From the NCBI GenBank assembly GCA_964418645.1, contig CAYQME010000002.1:1-64000 (forward strand): DNA of 64,000 bases, in the 5' to 3' direction. Of this stretch, positions 8,342 through 16,159 are shown one piece after another. A model generated the notes under the pieces. The model made no database searches, had not been told where the DNA came from, and saw only the letters and a list, made by a program, of their open reading frames with translations. The DNA is from JAADHG01 sp964418645 (GTDB lineage Bacteria > Bacteroidota > Bacteroidia > Flavobacteriales > Flavobacteriaceae). Within the stretch, counting starts at the first letter, position 1. Each line of letters starts with the position of its first letter. A program made the translations under genes and the position numbers.

Positions 8342-9382
8342 ATGAATTATTCTAAATACATTTTACTCTTATTTATACTTCTTGTGTCTTGCAAAATTAA
8401 TAATAAACAAAAAGAAGTAATGTTGAATACTAAAGTTGTTTCTAACGATTTTACTATTGCTTTTGGCTCCTGTAATAATCAAGTTTTGCCTAATGTTATG
8501 TGGAGTGAAATATTAAAAAATAAGCCAGATGTTTGGGTTTGGGGAGGCGATGTTATTTACACAGATACTAAGGATATGTTATTAATGGCTCAGAATTATC
8601 AGAAACAAAAAATCAAACCAGAATATGCTAATTTTACTAAAAATGTTGCTGTTCTTGGTACTTGGGATGATCATGATTATGGAGTAAATGATGGTGGCAT
8701 GGAATATTCTAAAAAAGTAGAGTCACAAAACTTGTTTCTAGATTTTATTAATTTAGATAAAAATGATGAGCGCCGACAACAAGAAGGAGTGTATTTTGCT
8801 AAAGACTATACTATAAATGATAATACCGTTAAAATTATTTTACTAGATACACGTTATTTTAGAACTGCTCTAACTAAGGATACACTTACTCAAAAAAGAT
8901 ATACGCCAAATGTTTATGGAGAAGGTAGTATGCTTGGAGAAGTACAATGGGAATGGTTAACCAATCAGCTTCAAAATTCAAAAGCATCTTTTAATGTTAT
9001 GGTGAGTAGTATTCAGTTTTTATCATCTGAGCATGGTTTTGAAAGCTGGGGGAATATGCCTCATGAGGTAGATAAATTAATTAATCTAATAAAAACCACT
9101 AATGCTAAAAATACTATTATTCTTTCTGGAGACAGGCATATTTCAGAGTTTTCAAAAAAAGAAGTTGACAGTTTAGCTTATCCTATAATAGATTTTACTT
9201 CTAGTGGTTTAACACATTCTTATGCGAATTTTAAAGGAGAGCCCAATCAATATAGAATTGAAGATGTCGTTTTTGAAAAAAGTTTTGGAATTCTTAAGTT
9301 CGATTTTGATAAACTTACAGTTACAATGCAAATGCGAGGAAAAGACAATGTGCTACAACAAGAATTAATACAGTCTTATTAA
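8342..9382 (+). CDS. PhoD-like alkaline phosphatase D family lipoprotein
   Basis: A 346-residue exported lipoprotein (lipobox LVSCK, Cys17) with a metallophosphatase fold of the PhoD type. Motifs seen are AFGSCNNQ near the N-terminus, WVWGGDVIYTD (metal-binding GD), GTWDDHDYGVNDG (WDDHDYG is diagnostic for PhoD), LLDTRYFR and ILSGDRHISEF (GDRH). Homologues hydrolyse phosphomono- or diesters at the cell surface using Ca2+/Fe3+; the exact substrate cannot be read. At ~350 residues it is the short bacterial form without the N-terminal extension of Bacillus PhoD. It stands alone between the nrnA operon, to which it is divergent, and ndk. Confidence 0.9.
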   Translation: MNYSKYILLLFILLVSCKINNKQKEVMLNTKVVSNDFTIAFGSCNNQVLPNVMWSEILKNKPDVWVWGGDVIYTDTKDMLLMAQNYQKQKIKPEYANFTKNVAVLGTWDDHDYGVNDGGMEYSKKVESQNLFLDFINLDKNDERRQQEGVYFAKDYTINDNTVKIILLDTRYFRTALTKDTLTQKRYTPNVYGEGSMLGEVQWEWLTNQLQNSKASFNVMVSSIQFLSSEHGFESWGNMPHEVDKLINLIKTTNAKNTIILSGDRHISEFSKKEVDSLAYPIIDFTSSGLTHSYANFKGEPNQYRIEDVVFEKSFGILKFDFDKLTVTMQMRGKDNVLQQELIQSY

Positions 9383-9384
9383 AC

Positions 9385-9414
9385 TTGCAAATAAACTAAA
9401 AAGCTGTATTTTTG
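9385..9414 (+). promoter_or_regulatory. Bacteroidota promoter of ndk (-33 TTG and -7 TATTTTTG)
   Basis: TTG at 9385-9387 and TATTTTTG at 9407-9414 are 19 bp apart, which matches the Bacteroidota -33/-7 consensus in both sequence and spacing. The ndk ATG follows 22 bp later. Confidence 0.65.
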
Positions 9415-9436
9415 TTCGAAAATTTTAAATAAAACA

Positions 9437-9856
9437 ATGGCAACAAATAGAACATTTACAATGCTTAAGCCTGATTCGGTTGAAAAAAGTAATATTGGTG
9501 CAATATTAGAAAAAATAACCGCTTCAGGATTTAGAATTGTAGCGATGAAATTAACACAAATGACTACTGCTGATGCACAAGCGTTTTACGACGTGCATAA
9601 AGAACGTCCTTTCTTTGGTGAATTAGTAGAATATATGACACGCGGCCCAATTGTAGCTGCTATTTTAGAAAAAGATAATGCGGTTGATGATTTTAGAACT
9701 TTAATTGGAGCTACAAATCCTGCTGAAGCTGCCGAAGGAACCATACGCAAATTGTATGCTGCATCTATTGGCGAAAATGCTGTACATGGTAGTGATAGTG
9801 ATGAAAATGCTGCTATTGAAGGTGCCTTTCATTTTTCGGGAAGAGAAATGTTCTAA
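9437..9856 (+). CDS. ndk: Nucleoside diphosphate kinase
   Basis: A 139-residue cytosolic enzyme that transfers the gamma-phosphate of ATP to nucleoside diphosphates through a phospho-histidine. The N-terminal FTMLKPDSVEK, the central VYDVHKERPFFGELV-like segment (ADAQAFYDVHKERPFF) and the active-site region ENAVHGSDSDENA, with the catalytic His in NAVHGSD, are all intact. Length is that of the bacterial family. It has its own promoter and a hairpin terminator, so it is monocistronic. Confidence 0.98.
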   Translation: MATNRTFTMLKPDSVEKSNIGAILEKITASGFRIVAMKLTQMTTADAQAFYDVHKERPFFGELVEYMTRGPIVAAILEKDNAVDDFRTLIGATNPAEAAEGTIRKLYAASIGENAVHGSDSDENAAIEGAFHFSGREMF

Positions 9857-9876
9857 GCTAAAATAATAGAAATATA

Positions 9877-9913
9877 TAAAAGCTGCAACTTAATAGTTGT
9901 GGCTTTTTATTTT
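9877..9913 (+). terminator. Rho-independent terminator of ndk
   Basis: The arms AAAGCTGCAACT and AGTTGTGGCTTT form a stem with a short loop, followed by TTATTTT. It begins about 20 bp after the ndk stop codon. Confidence 0.7.
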
Positions 9914-9940
9914 AATAAAGGTAAACAAAGTACTAACAAC

Positions 9941-9973
9941 AAAAAAAGCCTATCAACATATTGATAGGCTTTA
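9941..9973 (-). terminator. Rho-independent terminator of the cold-shock gene
   Basis: AAAGCCTATCAA and TTGATAGGCTTT form a perfect 12-bp stem with loop CATA. On the minus strand it is followed by a T-run (the A-run at 9941-9947). It lies 25 bp after the cold-shock gene stop. Confidence 0.85.
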
Positions 9974-9997
9974 CATTGTAAATTGTTAAAGTATATT

Positions 9998-10189
9998 TTA
10001 GATTACTTTTACGTTTACCGCGTTTAATCCTTTGTTACCTTCTTGTAAGTCGAATTCTACTTCATCACCTTCACGAACCTCGTCGATTAAACCAGAAATG
10101 TGTACAAAATGATCTTTGCTTGAACCTTCTTCTGTAATGAATCCATATCCTTTAGAATCATTGAAGAATTTTACTGTTCCTTTACTCAT
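9998..10189 (-). CDS. Cold-shock domain protein (CspA family)
   Basis: A 63-residue single cold-shock domain protein. It starts MSKGTVKFFNDSKGYGFI and has both nucleic-acid-binding motifs: RNP1 (KGYGFIT) and RNP2 (HFVHIS). Such proteins bind single-stranded RNA and melt structure, often at low temperature. The reading frame has its own promoter-like TATCTTCG upstream and a strong terminator downstream, so it is monocistronic. Whether it is cold-induced cannot be read here, although a leader of about 25-30 nt is much shorter than that of E. coli cspA. Confidence 0.96.
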   Translation of the reverse strand: MSKGTVKFFNDSKGYGFITEEGSSKDHFVHISGLIDEVREGDEVEFDLQEGNKGLNAVNVKVI

Positions 10190-10217
10190 TGTTAAAAATT
10201 AAAATATTAATAAAGCG

Positions 10218-10225
10218 CGAAGATA
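10218..10225 (-). promoter_or_regulatory. Probable -7 promoter box of the cold-shock gene
   Basis: On the minus strand the site reads TATCTTCG, close to TAnnTTTG, and lies 28 bp before the ATG. Confidence 0.45.
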
Positions 10226-10301
10226 ATGTTTAAAAAGATAATATCTTGGTTTTTTATGAATTATATTTTTAAGTCATGAAAATTTGTAAATTTAAAACTA
10301 A

Positions 10302-10628
10302 TTAATTCTGAATCCTCTTTTTCAAAAAATCTGGTTTCGAAACTAGATTGTACAAAAATGAGATTATTTGAAAGACAGAAAAAATGCCAACTGCCCAAAA
10401 TATTCCATAATACCATGGCGTTAGAGTGATACTTAAAATTACACCTAATATAATTGCGATAAGCGGATTGAAAATTTTTCCAAAGAGTATAAATAAAAAT
10501 ACTATCATACCAGCACCTCCAGCAATGATAAATAGTTCGTTATTAGTTATGTTACCGTAAATAAATGTGCTTAGTGCTATAATATTTAAAAGACTTTTAA
10601 AGCATATTATTTTAAATTCTTTACTCAT
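10302..10628 (-). CDS. Small four-helix membrane protein of unknown function
   Basis: I do not recognise this 108-residue protein. It has about four hydrophobic segments (around residues 8-26, 29-48, 53-70 and 72-93, for example LFIIAGGAGMIVFLFILFG and IAIILGVILSITLTPWYYG) and a basic C-terminus (KPDFLKKRIQN), so it is an integral inner-membrane protein. No catalytic motif is visible. Its start overlaps the stop of a doubtful upstream small frame by 4 bp (ATGA). It sits between the cold-shock gene and the recF-DUF721 pair, and neither neighbour suggests a function. That it is a real gene is supported by length and an amphipathic membrane pattern only. Confidence 0.55.
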   Translation of the reverse strand: MSKEFKIICFKSLLNIIALSTFIYGNITNNELFIIAGGAGMIVFLFILFGKIFNPLIAIILGVILSITLTPWYYGIFWAVGIFSVFQIISFLYNLVSKPDFLKKRIQN

Positions 10629-10780
10629 GATAATCTAGTTTTTATTACAAAAAGAAGACCCCAGTTTTCTGGAACACATATTTTAAAAACAAAACACTCA
10701 TTTTTACATATAGTTTTTCTGCCTACAAAATTAAATGTAAGTGGAGAAACAATGAGTGTTGTTATAGATAACGATTTCAT
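10625..10780 (-). CDS. Doubtful short ORF upstream of the small membrane protein
   Basis: A 51-codon frame starting at ATG 10780 (MKSLSITTLIVSPLTFNF...) and ending by a 4-bp overlap with the next start. It contains CKNECF and a basic C-terminus. The frame stays open upstream to 10873. The tight overlap with the following gene is the only positive sign; composition is not clearly coding and I recognise no family. Confidence 0.25.
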   Translation of the reverse strand: MKSLSITTLIVSPLTFNFVGRKTICKNECFVFKICVPENWGLLFVIKTRLS

Positions 10781-10906
10781 TGTTAGAGTCTTAAAACTAT
10801 AATTTGAGTAAAATGAATTACACAGTATTATAGAGGGATAATTAAAGATAATGCAAATAAATGAAATGGACAATCCTTTTGATTACGCATCACCTATAAT
10901 TAACAC

Positions 10907-11209
10907 TTAATTAAGAACTAATTTGTTAATTAAGGGCTTTCCAAGAGCTTCATTAAGAAGATTAATGATTTTCTCTTTCCCATAGCTAAGTTCTTCTCGG
11001 AGTACAGAAGAACTTAACTGAACATAAAGTGTGCTGTTTTTTAATTGAACTGTCGTAGTGTAACTATTTACTCCATTACCCATGAGGTTTTTCCAGGCAT
11101 CTTGCACATCTATTTTATCAAGTCCTTTTTGGAGTTTATTAGTGTCTACAAATTCTTTTAGAGCCTCACCTAAATTCATATTGTCGTTATGGCGTTTTTT
11201 TATTGACAT
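10907..11209 (-). CDS. DUF721 (DciA-like) protein
   Basis: A 100-residue cytosolic protein of the DUF721 family. Typical features are the N-terminal helical region MNLGEALKEFVDTNKLQKGLD, the phrase VQDAWKNLMG and the segment TLYVQLSSSVLREELSYG, followed by INLLNEALG. In other phyla DUF721 proteins (DciA) help load or recruit the replicative helicase DnaB; whether this short Bacteroidota form does so is an inference. It lies directly after recF with 1 bp between them, so it is translated from the same message. The RecF neighbour fits a role in replication or repair. Confidence 0.85.
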   Translation of the reverse strand: MSIKKRHNDNMNLGEALKEFVDTNKLQKGLDKIDVQDAWKNLMGNGVNSYTTTVQLKNSTLYVQLSSSVLREELSYGKEKIINLLNEALGKPLINKLVLN

Positions 11210-11210
11210 G

Positions 11211-12293
11211 CTATTCTAAATTAAAAATTTGATATGTTTGGTGCACATGCTTTATGGCGTTTTCTGTTCGCTCAGGATGTGTGTCACTTATAAAAATTTG
11301 ACCAAAATTTTCATTATCTACTAAGGTAATAATTTGGGAGACACGTTGTTCGTCTAATTTATCAAAAATATCATCTAATAATAAAATGGGACTAACACCA
11401 CTTTGCGCTTTAATAAAATCAAATTGCGCTAGCTTTAAGGCAATTAAAAACGATTTTTGTTGTCCTTGGCTTCCAAATTTTTTAATTGGGTATTGGTCTA
11501 TTTCAAAATTCAAATCGTCTTTGTGAATACCAACACTTGTATATTGTAAAACTTTGTCTTTGTTTAAGTTGTTTTTTAATAAATTACTTAAATCGTCATC
11601 ATATAAATCACTTTTATAAACCAGATTTACAATTTCATTATCATTACTAATGGTTTTATAACGCGCTTTAAAAATAGGAATGAATACTTTTAAAAACGTA
11701 TCTCGTTTTAGAAAAATAGAATGACCAAGCGTATTTAATTGTGTGTTGTAAATGTCTAAAGTATCGGTATTAAATGTGTTGTTTAACGCAAAATATTTAA
11801 GCAAAGCATTGCGTTGAGATAACACCTTGTTGTATTTAACTAACTCTTGAAGATAGGTTTTGTCACTTTGCGAAATGACACCATCAATAAATTTTCGTCG
11901 TGTGTCACTTCCTTCTGTAATTAAATCTCTATCTGCTGGAGATATAATTACTAATGGTAAAAAACCTATATGGTCACTAAAGCGTTCGTAATTTTTTCCG
12001 TTGCGTTTAATGAGTTTCTTTTGTCCTTTTTTTAAGGAGACTATAATTTTTTCTTGGCGTTCTTCTTTATCATATTCACCATCAACTACAAAAAAATCTG
12101 TATTGTGTTTTATATTCTGTGAGGACACTGGATTAAAGTAACTCTTACCAAAAGACAAATGATAAATAGCATCAAGTATATTAGTTTTGCCTATGCCATT
12201 TGGACCTACAAAACAGTTTATTTTACTGTCAAACTGAAATGTTTTAGCATCAAAGTTTTTATAGTTTAATATGGATAAGGTTTTTAAAATCAT
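11211..12293 (-). CDS. recF: DNA replication/repair protein RecF
   Basis: An SMC-like ATPase that binds DNA at gaps and helps RecO/RecR load RecA. The Walker A loop GPNGIGKTN is at about residues 30-38, the signature region FGSQGQQKSFLIALKLAQF near 275-295 and Walker B with PILLLDDIFDKLD near 305-317, followed by the D-loop and ISDTHPER. Length (360) is normal. The gene begins with two consecutive ATGs (12296 and 12293); the second matches how homologues begin (MILKTLSILNYKNF). It is followed by the DUF721 gene with essentially no gap and is not adjacent to dnaN or gyrB, as is usual in Bacteroidota. Confidence 0.96.
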   Translation of the reverse strand: MILKTLSILNYKNFDAKTFQFDSKINCFVGPNGIGKTNILDAIYHLSFGKSYFNPVSSQNIKHNTDFFVVDGEYDKEERQEKIIVSLKKGQKKLIKRNGKNYERFSDHIGFLPLVIISPADRDLITEGSDTRRKFIDGVISQSDKTYLQELVKYNKVLSQRNALLKYFALNNTFNTDTLDIYNTQLNTLGHSIFLKRDTFLKVFIPIFKARYKTISNDNEIVNLVYKSDLYDDDLSNLLKNNLNKDKVLQYTSVGIHKDDLNFEIDQYPIKKFGSQGQQKSFLIALKLAQFDFIKAQSGVSPILLLDDIFDKLDEQRVSQIITLVDNENFGQIFISDTHPERTENAIKHVHQTYQIFNLE

Positions 12294-12402
12294 CAATAAA
12301 TGCGAGTTAATAATCTATTAAGAAGCGCTATGTTCTTAAAAAGGAAGTGCAAATTATTGAAAAATAACAAATAAATAACCTTTTTATTACCAATAAAAAT
12401 TT

Positions 12403-12410
12403 TATTTTTG
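12403..12410 (+). promoter_or_regulatory. Bacteroidota -7 box for the TPR-ribH operon
   Basis: TATTTTTG matches TAnnTTTG exactly and stands 21 bp before the ATG at 12432. It overlaps a TTG that could be read as an earlier start, which is therefore rejected. Confidence 0.6.
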
Positions 12411-12431
12411 CGGCGCATTAATATAGTATAT

Positions 12432-13190
12432 ATGGCGACTTACAAGAAAAGAGGTTATAAACCCAAAACAAAGGTAGAAGTAGAAGATAAATCAACAACA
12501 GCTGAGGTATTTAATACTTTAGATGAGGGGGCTTCTAAAGCAGAAGAATGGGTTGCGAAAAACCAAAAATATATTTTTATTGTTGTTGGTTTAGCTGCGG
12601 CAATCATTTTAGGTTATTTAGGATATAATAAACTTATCCAAGAACCCAAAGAGAGTGAAGCAAAGAACGATATGTTTGCTGCGCAACAATATTTTGATCA
12701 GGCTATTACCAATAGTGTGGCAAAGGATTCATTATTTACTTTAGCTTTAAATGGTGGTGAAGGTAAATTTGGAATGCTAGATATTATTTCGGAATATAAA
12801 GGAACTAACGCAGCTAATTTAGCAAGTTATTATGCAGGTATGGCGTATTTAAATATGAAGGATTACACAAATGCCATCGAACACTTAAGTAACTTTTCAA
12901 GTGATGACGAAACTCTAGGACCTATTGCAAAAGGAGGTATTGGAGATGCTTTTGTGCAATTAAATCAAAAAGAAGATGCACTTGATTATTATGTACAAGC
13001 TGCTGCAATGAAAACCAACGAATTTACAACACCAATGTATTTGTATAAAGCAGGTACTATTGCTTTAGAGCTTGGTCAAAACAAAAAAGCCTTACAGTAT
13101 TTTAAAAGAATAAAAGATGAGTTTTCTACTAGTACAGAAGCAGCAACTATTGATGTATTTATAGGAAAAGCCGAGGCTGCTAGTAATTAA
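12432..13190 (+). CDS. Single-pass membrane protein with TPR repeats (YfgM-like)
   Basis: A 252-residue protein with a cytoplasmic basic N-terminus (MATYKKRGYKPKTK), one transmembrane helix at about residues 50-72 (YIFIVVGLAAAIILGYLGY) and a periplasmic domain of tetratricopeptide repeats (for example YYAGMAYLNMKDYTNAIEHL and GDAFVQLNQKEDALDYYVQA). This layout resembles YfgM, an ancillary partner of the Sec translocon and PpiD in proteobacteria, but sequence alone does not prove the same job. It is the first gene of a plus-strand run with ribH 4 bp downstream. Start: the promoter box at 12403-12410 rules out a TTG start at 12408. Confidence 0.85.
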   Translation: MATYKKRGYKPKTKVEVEDKSTTAEVFNTLDEGASKAEEWVAKNQKYIFIVVGLAAAIILGYLGYNKLIQEPKESEAKNDMFAAQQYFDQAITNSVAKDSLFTLALNGGEGKFGMLDIISEYKGTNAANLASYYAGMAYLNMKDYTNAIEHLSNFSSDDETLGPIAKGGIGDAFVQLNQKEDALDYYVQAAAMKTNEFTTPMYLYKAGTIALELGQNKKALQYFKRIKDEFSTSTEAATIDVFIGKAEAASN

Positions 13191-13194
13191 ACAC

Positions 13195-13680
13195 ATGGCA
13201 ACTGCAAATAAAAATTTATCACATTACGATAAAACAACAATCCCAAACACGAAAAACTTTCGGTTTGGGATTGTTGTTTCAGAATGGAATGATACAATTA
13301 CCGAAGGTCTTTACAAAGGTGCTTACGATACTTTAATTGATTGTGGAACAACTAGTGATGATATTTTGCGCTGGAATGTTCCTGGAAGTTTTGAACTGGT
13401 TTATGGATGTAAGAAAATGCAGGAACAATCTGTAGACGCAATTATTGCTATTGGAAGCGTTATTCAGGGAGAAACTAAGCATTTCGATTTTGTCTGCCAA
13501 GGAGTTGCTCAAGGCATCAAAGATTTGAATATTCTACACGACACACCAGTTATTTTTTGTGTGCTTACCGATAATAATTTGCAACAAGCTATTGATCGTT
13601 CTGGAGGTAAACATGGTAATAAAGGGACTGAAGCTGCCATAGCTGCTATAAAAATGGCTTTATTAAATAAGAATTCATAA
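13195..13680 (+). CDS. ribH: 6,7-dimethyl-8-ribityllumazine synthase
   Basis: RibH condenses 5-amino-6-ribitylamino-uracil with 3,4-dihydroxy-2-butanone 4-phosphate to give lumazine, the last intermediate before riboflavin. The 161-residue protein has the substrate loops VVSEWND, WNVPGSFELVYG, IGSVIQGETKHFDF (catalytic His96 in the KHFDF motif) and VLTDNNLQQAIDRSGGKHGNKG. Length is normal for the icosahedral or pentameric enzyme. It lies immediately after the TPR protein gene, and no other rib genes are in the window, as is usual in this group where they are scattered. Confidence 0.97.
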   Translation: MATANKNLSHYDKTTIPNTKNFRFGIVVSEWNDTITEGLYKGAYDTLIDCGTTSDDILRWNVPGSFELVYGCKKMQEQSVDAIIAIGSVIQGETKHFDFVCQGVAQGIKDLNILHDTPVIFCVLTDNNLQQAIDRSGGKHGNKGTEAAIAAIKMALLNKNS

Positions 13681-13753
13681 GCGTTATTATCTTCTAATTT
13701 GTTAATAATTTTTAGCAATTGCTAAGTATAAGTTCATTGTAATTTAAGTACTT

Positions 13754-14005
13754 TTGAATGTTAATAATAAAGATACTTTGTTAAAACAGCGCAAGAATAA
13801 AAAGTTTAATTATAAATCCAGATTTTCAAATCAAAAGGATGATTTAGATGAAGATTCTCAAGAAAGTAGGTTTATTTCTAAATGGCAAAGAGAAAGAGAA
13901 ATAAATCTTGTTAAGAGTAAACGTGGTTTTTCTTTGTTTACATTAATACTAATTTTGGTACTATTATTGATTTGTTTATATGTATTAGAAAACAAATTCA
14001 TGTAA
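13754..14005 (+). CDS. Small C-tail membrane protein with RKNKKF motif, non-ATG start
   Basis: An 83-codon frame with no ATG near its 5' end. The only plausible early starts are TTG 13754 or TTG 13778, with a stop just upstream (13745-13747). The N-terminal half is soluble and basic with LKQRKNKKFNYKSRF, the middle is acidic (KDDLDEDSQE), and the C-terminus is a single membrane helix (LFTLILILVLLLICLYVL). It shares the RKNKKFxYxxR motif and a C-terminal helix with the next gene, so the two look like diverged tandem duplicates. I recall relatives mislabelled as riboflavin synthase subunit beta because they follow ribH; nothing here supports an enzyme. A -7-like TACTTTTG (13749-13756) overlaps the first TTG, so the second start may be the real one. 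Confidence 0.6.
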   Translation: MNVNNKDTLLKQRKNKKFNYKSRFSNQKDDLDEDSQESRFISKWQREREINLVKSKRGFSLFTLILILVLLLICLYVLENKFM

Positions 14006-14022
14006 CTTAAACAATAATTATT

Positions 14023-14304
14023 ATGGGCATTTTTAAATTACGTAAAAACAAAAAATTTGGTTATATACCACGTCATTACGATGATAAAGGCGAAGGAAAT
14101 CCTTTTGAAATTAAGCACAAGTTTGATGAGTATAGAACTACTGTAGGGAACTATAATTTAAAAGGTAAATTAAATAATGCACTAGCCGATTTAAAAGGTA
14201 AAAAAGATAAAGAATCTAACCGTAGAGTTTTAATTATTATTGCTGTACTTATTTTAATATTTCTCTTTATTATTGACTTTGATTTATCCATTTTCTTTTC
14301 ATAA
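14023..14304 (+). CDS. Small C-tail membrane protein, paralogue of the preceding gene
   Basis: A 93-residue protein beginning MGIFKLRKNKKFGYIPRHYD. The first ~65 residues are basic and hydrophilic (EGNPFEIKHKFDEYRTTVG, LNNALADLKGKKDKES) and the last ~22 form a membrane helix (VLIIIAVLILIFLFIIDFDL). The motif RKNKKFxYxPR matches the preceding small protein. Function unknown; the tail-anchored form suggests a membrane-bound scaffold or regulator, which is inference. It is 17 bp after its paralogue and 6 bp before mutL, so it is co-transcribed with both. Confidence 0.75.
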   Translation: MGIFKLRKNKKFGYIPRHYDDKGEGNPFEIKHKFDEYRTTVGNYNLKGKLNNALADLKGKKDKESNRRVLIIIAVLILIFLFIIDFDLSIFFS

Positions 14305-14310
14305 TAATTA

Positions 14311-16155
14311 ATGACAGATATAATACAGTTATTACCAGATCATGTTGCTAATCAAATTGCAGCTGGCGAAGTTGTGCAACGACCCGCTTCGGTGGTAAAG
14401 GAGCTATTAGAAAACGCTATTGATGCTGGAGCTACAAATATAAAACTTATTATTAAAGATGCCGGTAAAACCTTAATTCAAGTTATTGATAATGGTAAAG
14501 GCATGAGTGTTACAGATGCTCGATTAAGTTTTGAACGTCATGCAACTTCTAAAATAAAAACAGCCGAAGATTTATTTAATTTACATACTAAAGGATTTCG
14601 AGGCGAAGCTTTGGCTAGTATTGCTGCGATTGCACATGTGGAATTAAAAACAAAACCAGAACAGAACGAGGTTGGTACGCTTATAAAAATTGAAGGGAGT
14701 GAAGTAATATCCCAAGAAGTTATTGTTGTTCCCAAAGGCACATCAATAGCTGTAAAAAATTTATTTTTTAATATTCCTGCTCGACGTAATTTTTTAAAAT
14801 CGACTACTGTTGAAACTCGCCATATTATTGATGAGTTTAATAGAGTAACATTAGCACATCCAAATATTAGTTTCTCAATGTATCATAATGGAAGTGAACT
14901 TTTTCAATTGCCAATCAGCAATAAAAGGCAACGTCTTGTTACAGTTTTTGGAGGTAAAACCAATGAGAAATTGGTTCCTGTAGATGAAATTACCGAAGTT
15001 TTAAAAATTTCAGGATTTGTTGGAAAGCCAGAGTTTGCTAAAAAAACTAGAGGTGAACAATTCTTTTTTGTAAACCATAGGTTTATTAAAAGCTCGTATT
15101 TAAATCACGCAATTAATGCCGCTTTTGAAGGCTTGCTTCGAGATGATACACATGCGAGTTATTTTTTGTATTTAGATGTAGATCCAAAAACTATTGATAT
15201 CAATATTCATCCAACAAAAACTGAAATTAAATTTGAAGATGAGCATACATTGTACGCGCTTTTGCGTTCGGCTGTTAAACATAGCTTAGGGCAATTTAAT
15301 ATTGCACCAGTTTTAGATTTTGAGCATAACAGTAGTATGGATACGCCTTATAATTATAAAAACAGAGAGGTATTAAATCCAAAAATAGAAGTTAATAGAA
15401 GTTTTAACCCATTTAATGATCAAAAATCTAACGGATTTTCAGCACCATCTAAAAAGGAATCAGCTAGTCAATGGGAAAGTTTATATGTAGGTTTAGAATC
15501 AAAAGAAAATGCTTCACAGCATGATTTTAATGAAGTACAATTTGAAACAGATGCACTTACCTCTTCAATGTTTGATAATGATGAAAGTACAAAAGGAATT
15601 AGAACCTTTCAGGTTAAAAATAAATATATTGTAAATACTATCAAATCTGGTTTGTTATTAATACATCAGCATCGTGCACACCAACGCATATTATACGAGC
15701 AATTTTTACAACATATAACAGTTAAAGAAGCGGTGAGCCAACAGCTGTTATTTCCTTTGCGTTTGGAGTTTTCTAATACTGAAATTGCAATTATACAAAA
15801 CTTGAAGGAACAATTGGAAAATACAGGATTTGTCTTTTCTAAATTGGAAAATGAAACTGTAGAACTAAAAGGAGTTCCAGTAAGTGTTGTAGAATCCAAT
15901 GTTTCAATGGTTTTAGAGCAATTAATAAATGATGTTGAAAATGAAGTTCCAGATCACAATTTTAGCCAAACCGATATGTTAGCAAAAAGTTTGGCAAAAA
16001 GTTTGGCCATTAAAACTGGTCAGTATTTATCAATACAGGAGCAAGAGCATTTAGTAAATAGTTTATTTGCCTGTAAAGAACCATCTAATTCTCCAACTAA
16101 TAGAGCAACATTTATTACGATGAATGTGGAAGATTTAGATAAAAAATTCAATTAA
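14311..16155 (+). CDS. mutL: DNA mismatch repair protein MutL
   Basis: A 614-residue GHKL ATPase that couples MutS mismatch recognition to repair. The N-terminal ATPase motifs are complete: KELLENAIDAGAT, VIDNGKGM, TKGFRGEALASI and the IHPTKTEIKF lysine region. A variable linker covers about residues 340-425, followed by the C-terminal dimerisation domain. In that domain the endonuclease metal motif DQHAxxE reads HQHRAH (residues 452-457), and the later Cys/His motif (CPHGRP in B. subtilis) is SPTNRA near residues 593-598. The metal site therefore looks degenerate, although Bacteroidota forms often vary here. It is followed 4 bp later by a rhomboid gene. Confidence 0.96.
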   Translation: MTDIIQLLPDHVANQIAAGEVVQRPASVVKELLENAIDAGATNIKLIIKDAGKTLIQVIDNGKGMSVTDARLSFERHATSKIKTAEDLFNLHTKGFRGEALASIAAIAHVELKTKPEQNEVGTLIKIEGSEVISQEVIVVPKGTSIAVKNLFFNIPARRNFLKSTTVETRHIIDEFNRVTLAHPNISFSMYHNGSELFQLPISNKRQRLVTVFGGKTNEKLVPVDEITEVLKISGFVGKPEFAKKTRGEQFFFVNHRFIKSSYLNHAINAAFEGLLRDDTHASYFLYLDVDPKTIDINIHPTKTEIKFEDEHTLYALLRSAVKHSLGQFNIAPVLDFEHNSSMDTPYNYKNREVLNPKIEVNRSFNPFNDQKSNGFSAPSKKESASQWESLYVGLESKENASQHDFNEVQFETDALTSSMFDNDESTKGIRTFQVKNKYIVNTIKSGLLLIHQHRAHQRILYEQFLQHITVKEAVSQQLLFPLRLEFSNTEIAIIQNLKEQLENTGFVFSKLENETVELKGVPVSVVESNVSMVLEQLINDVENEVPDHNFSQTDMLAKSLAKSLAIKTGQYLSIQEQEHLVNSLFACKEPSNSPTNRATFITMNVEDLDKKFN

Positions 16156-16159
16156 AATA

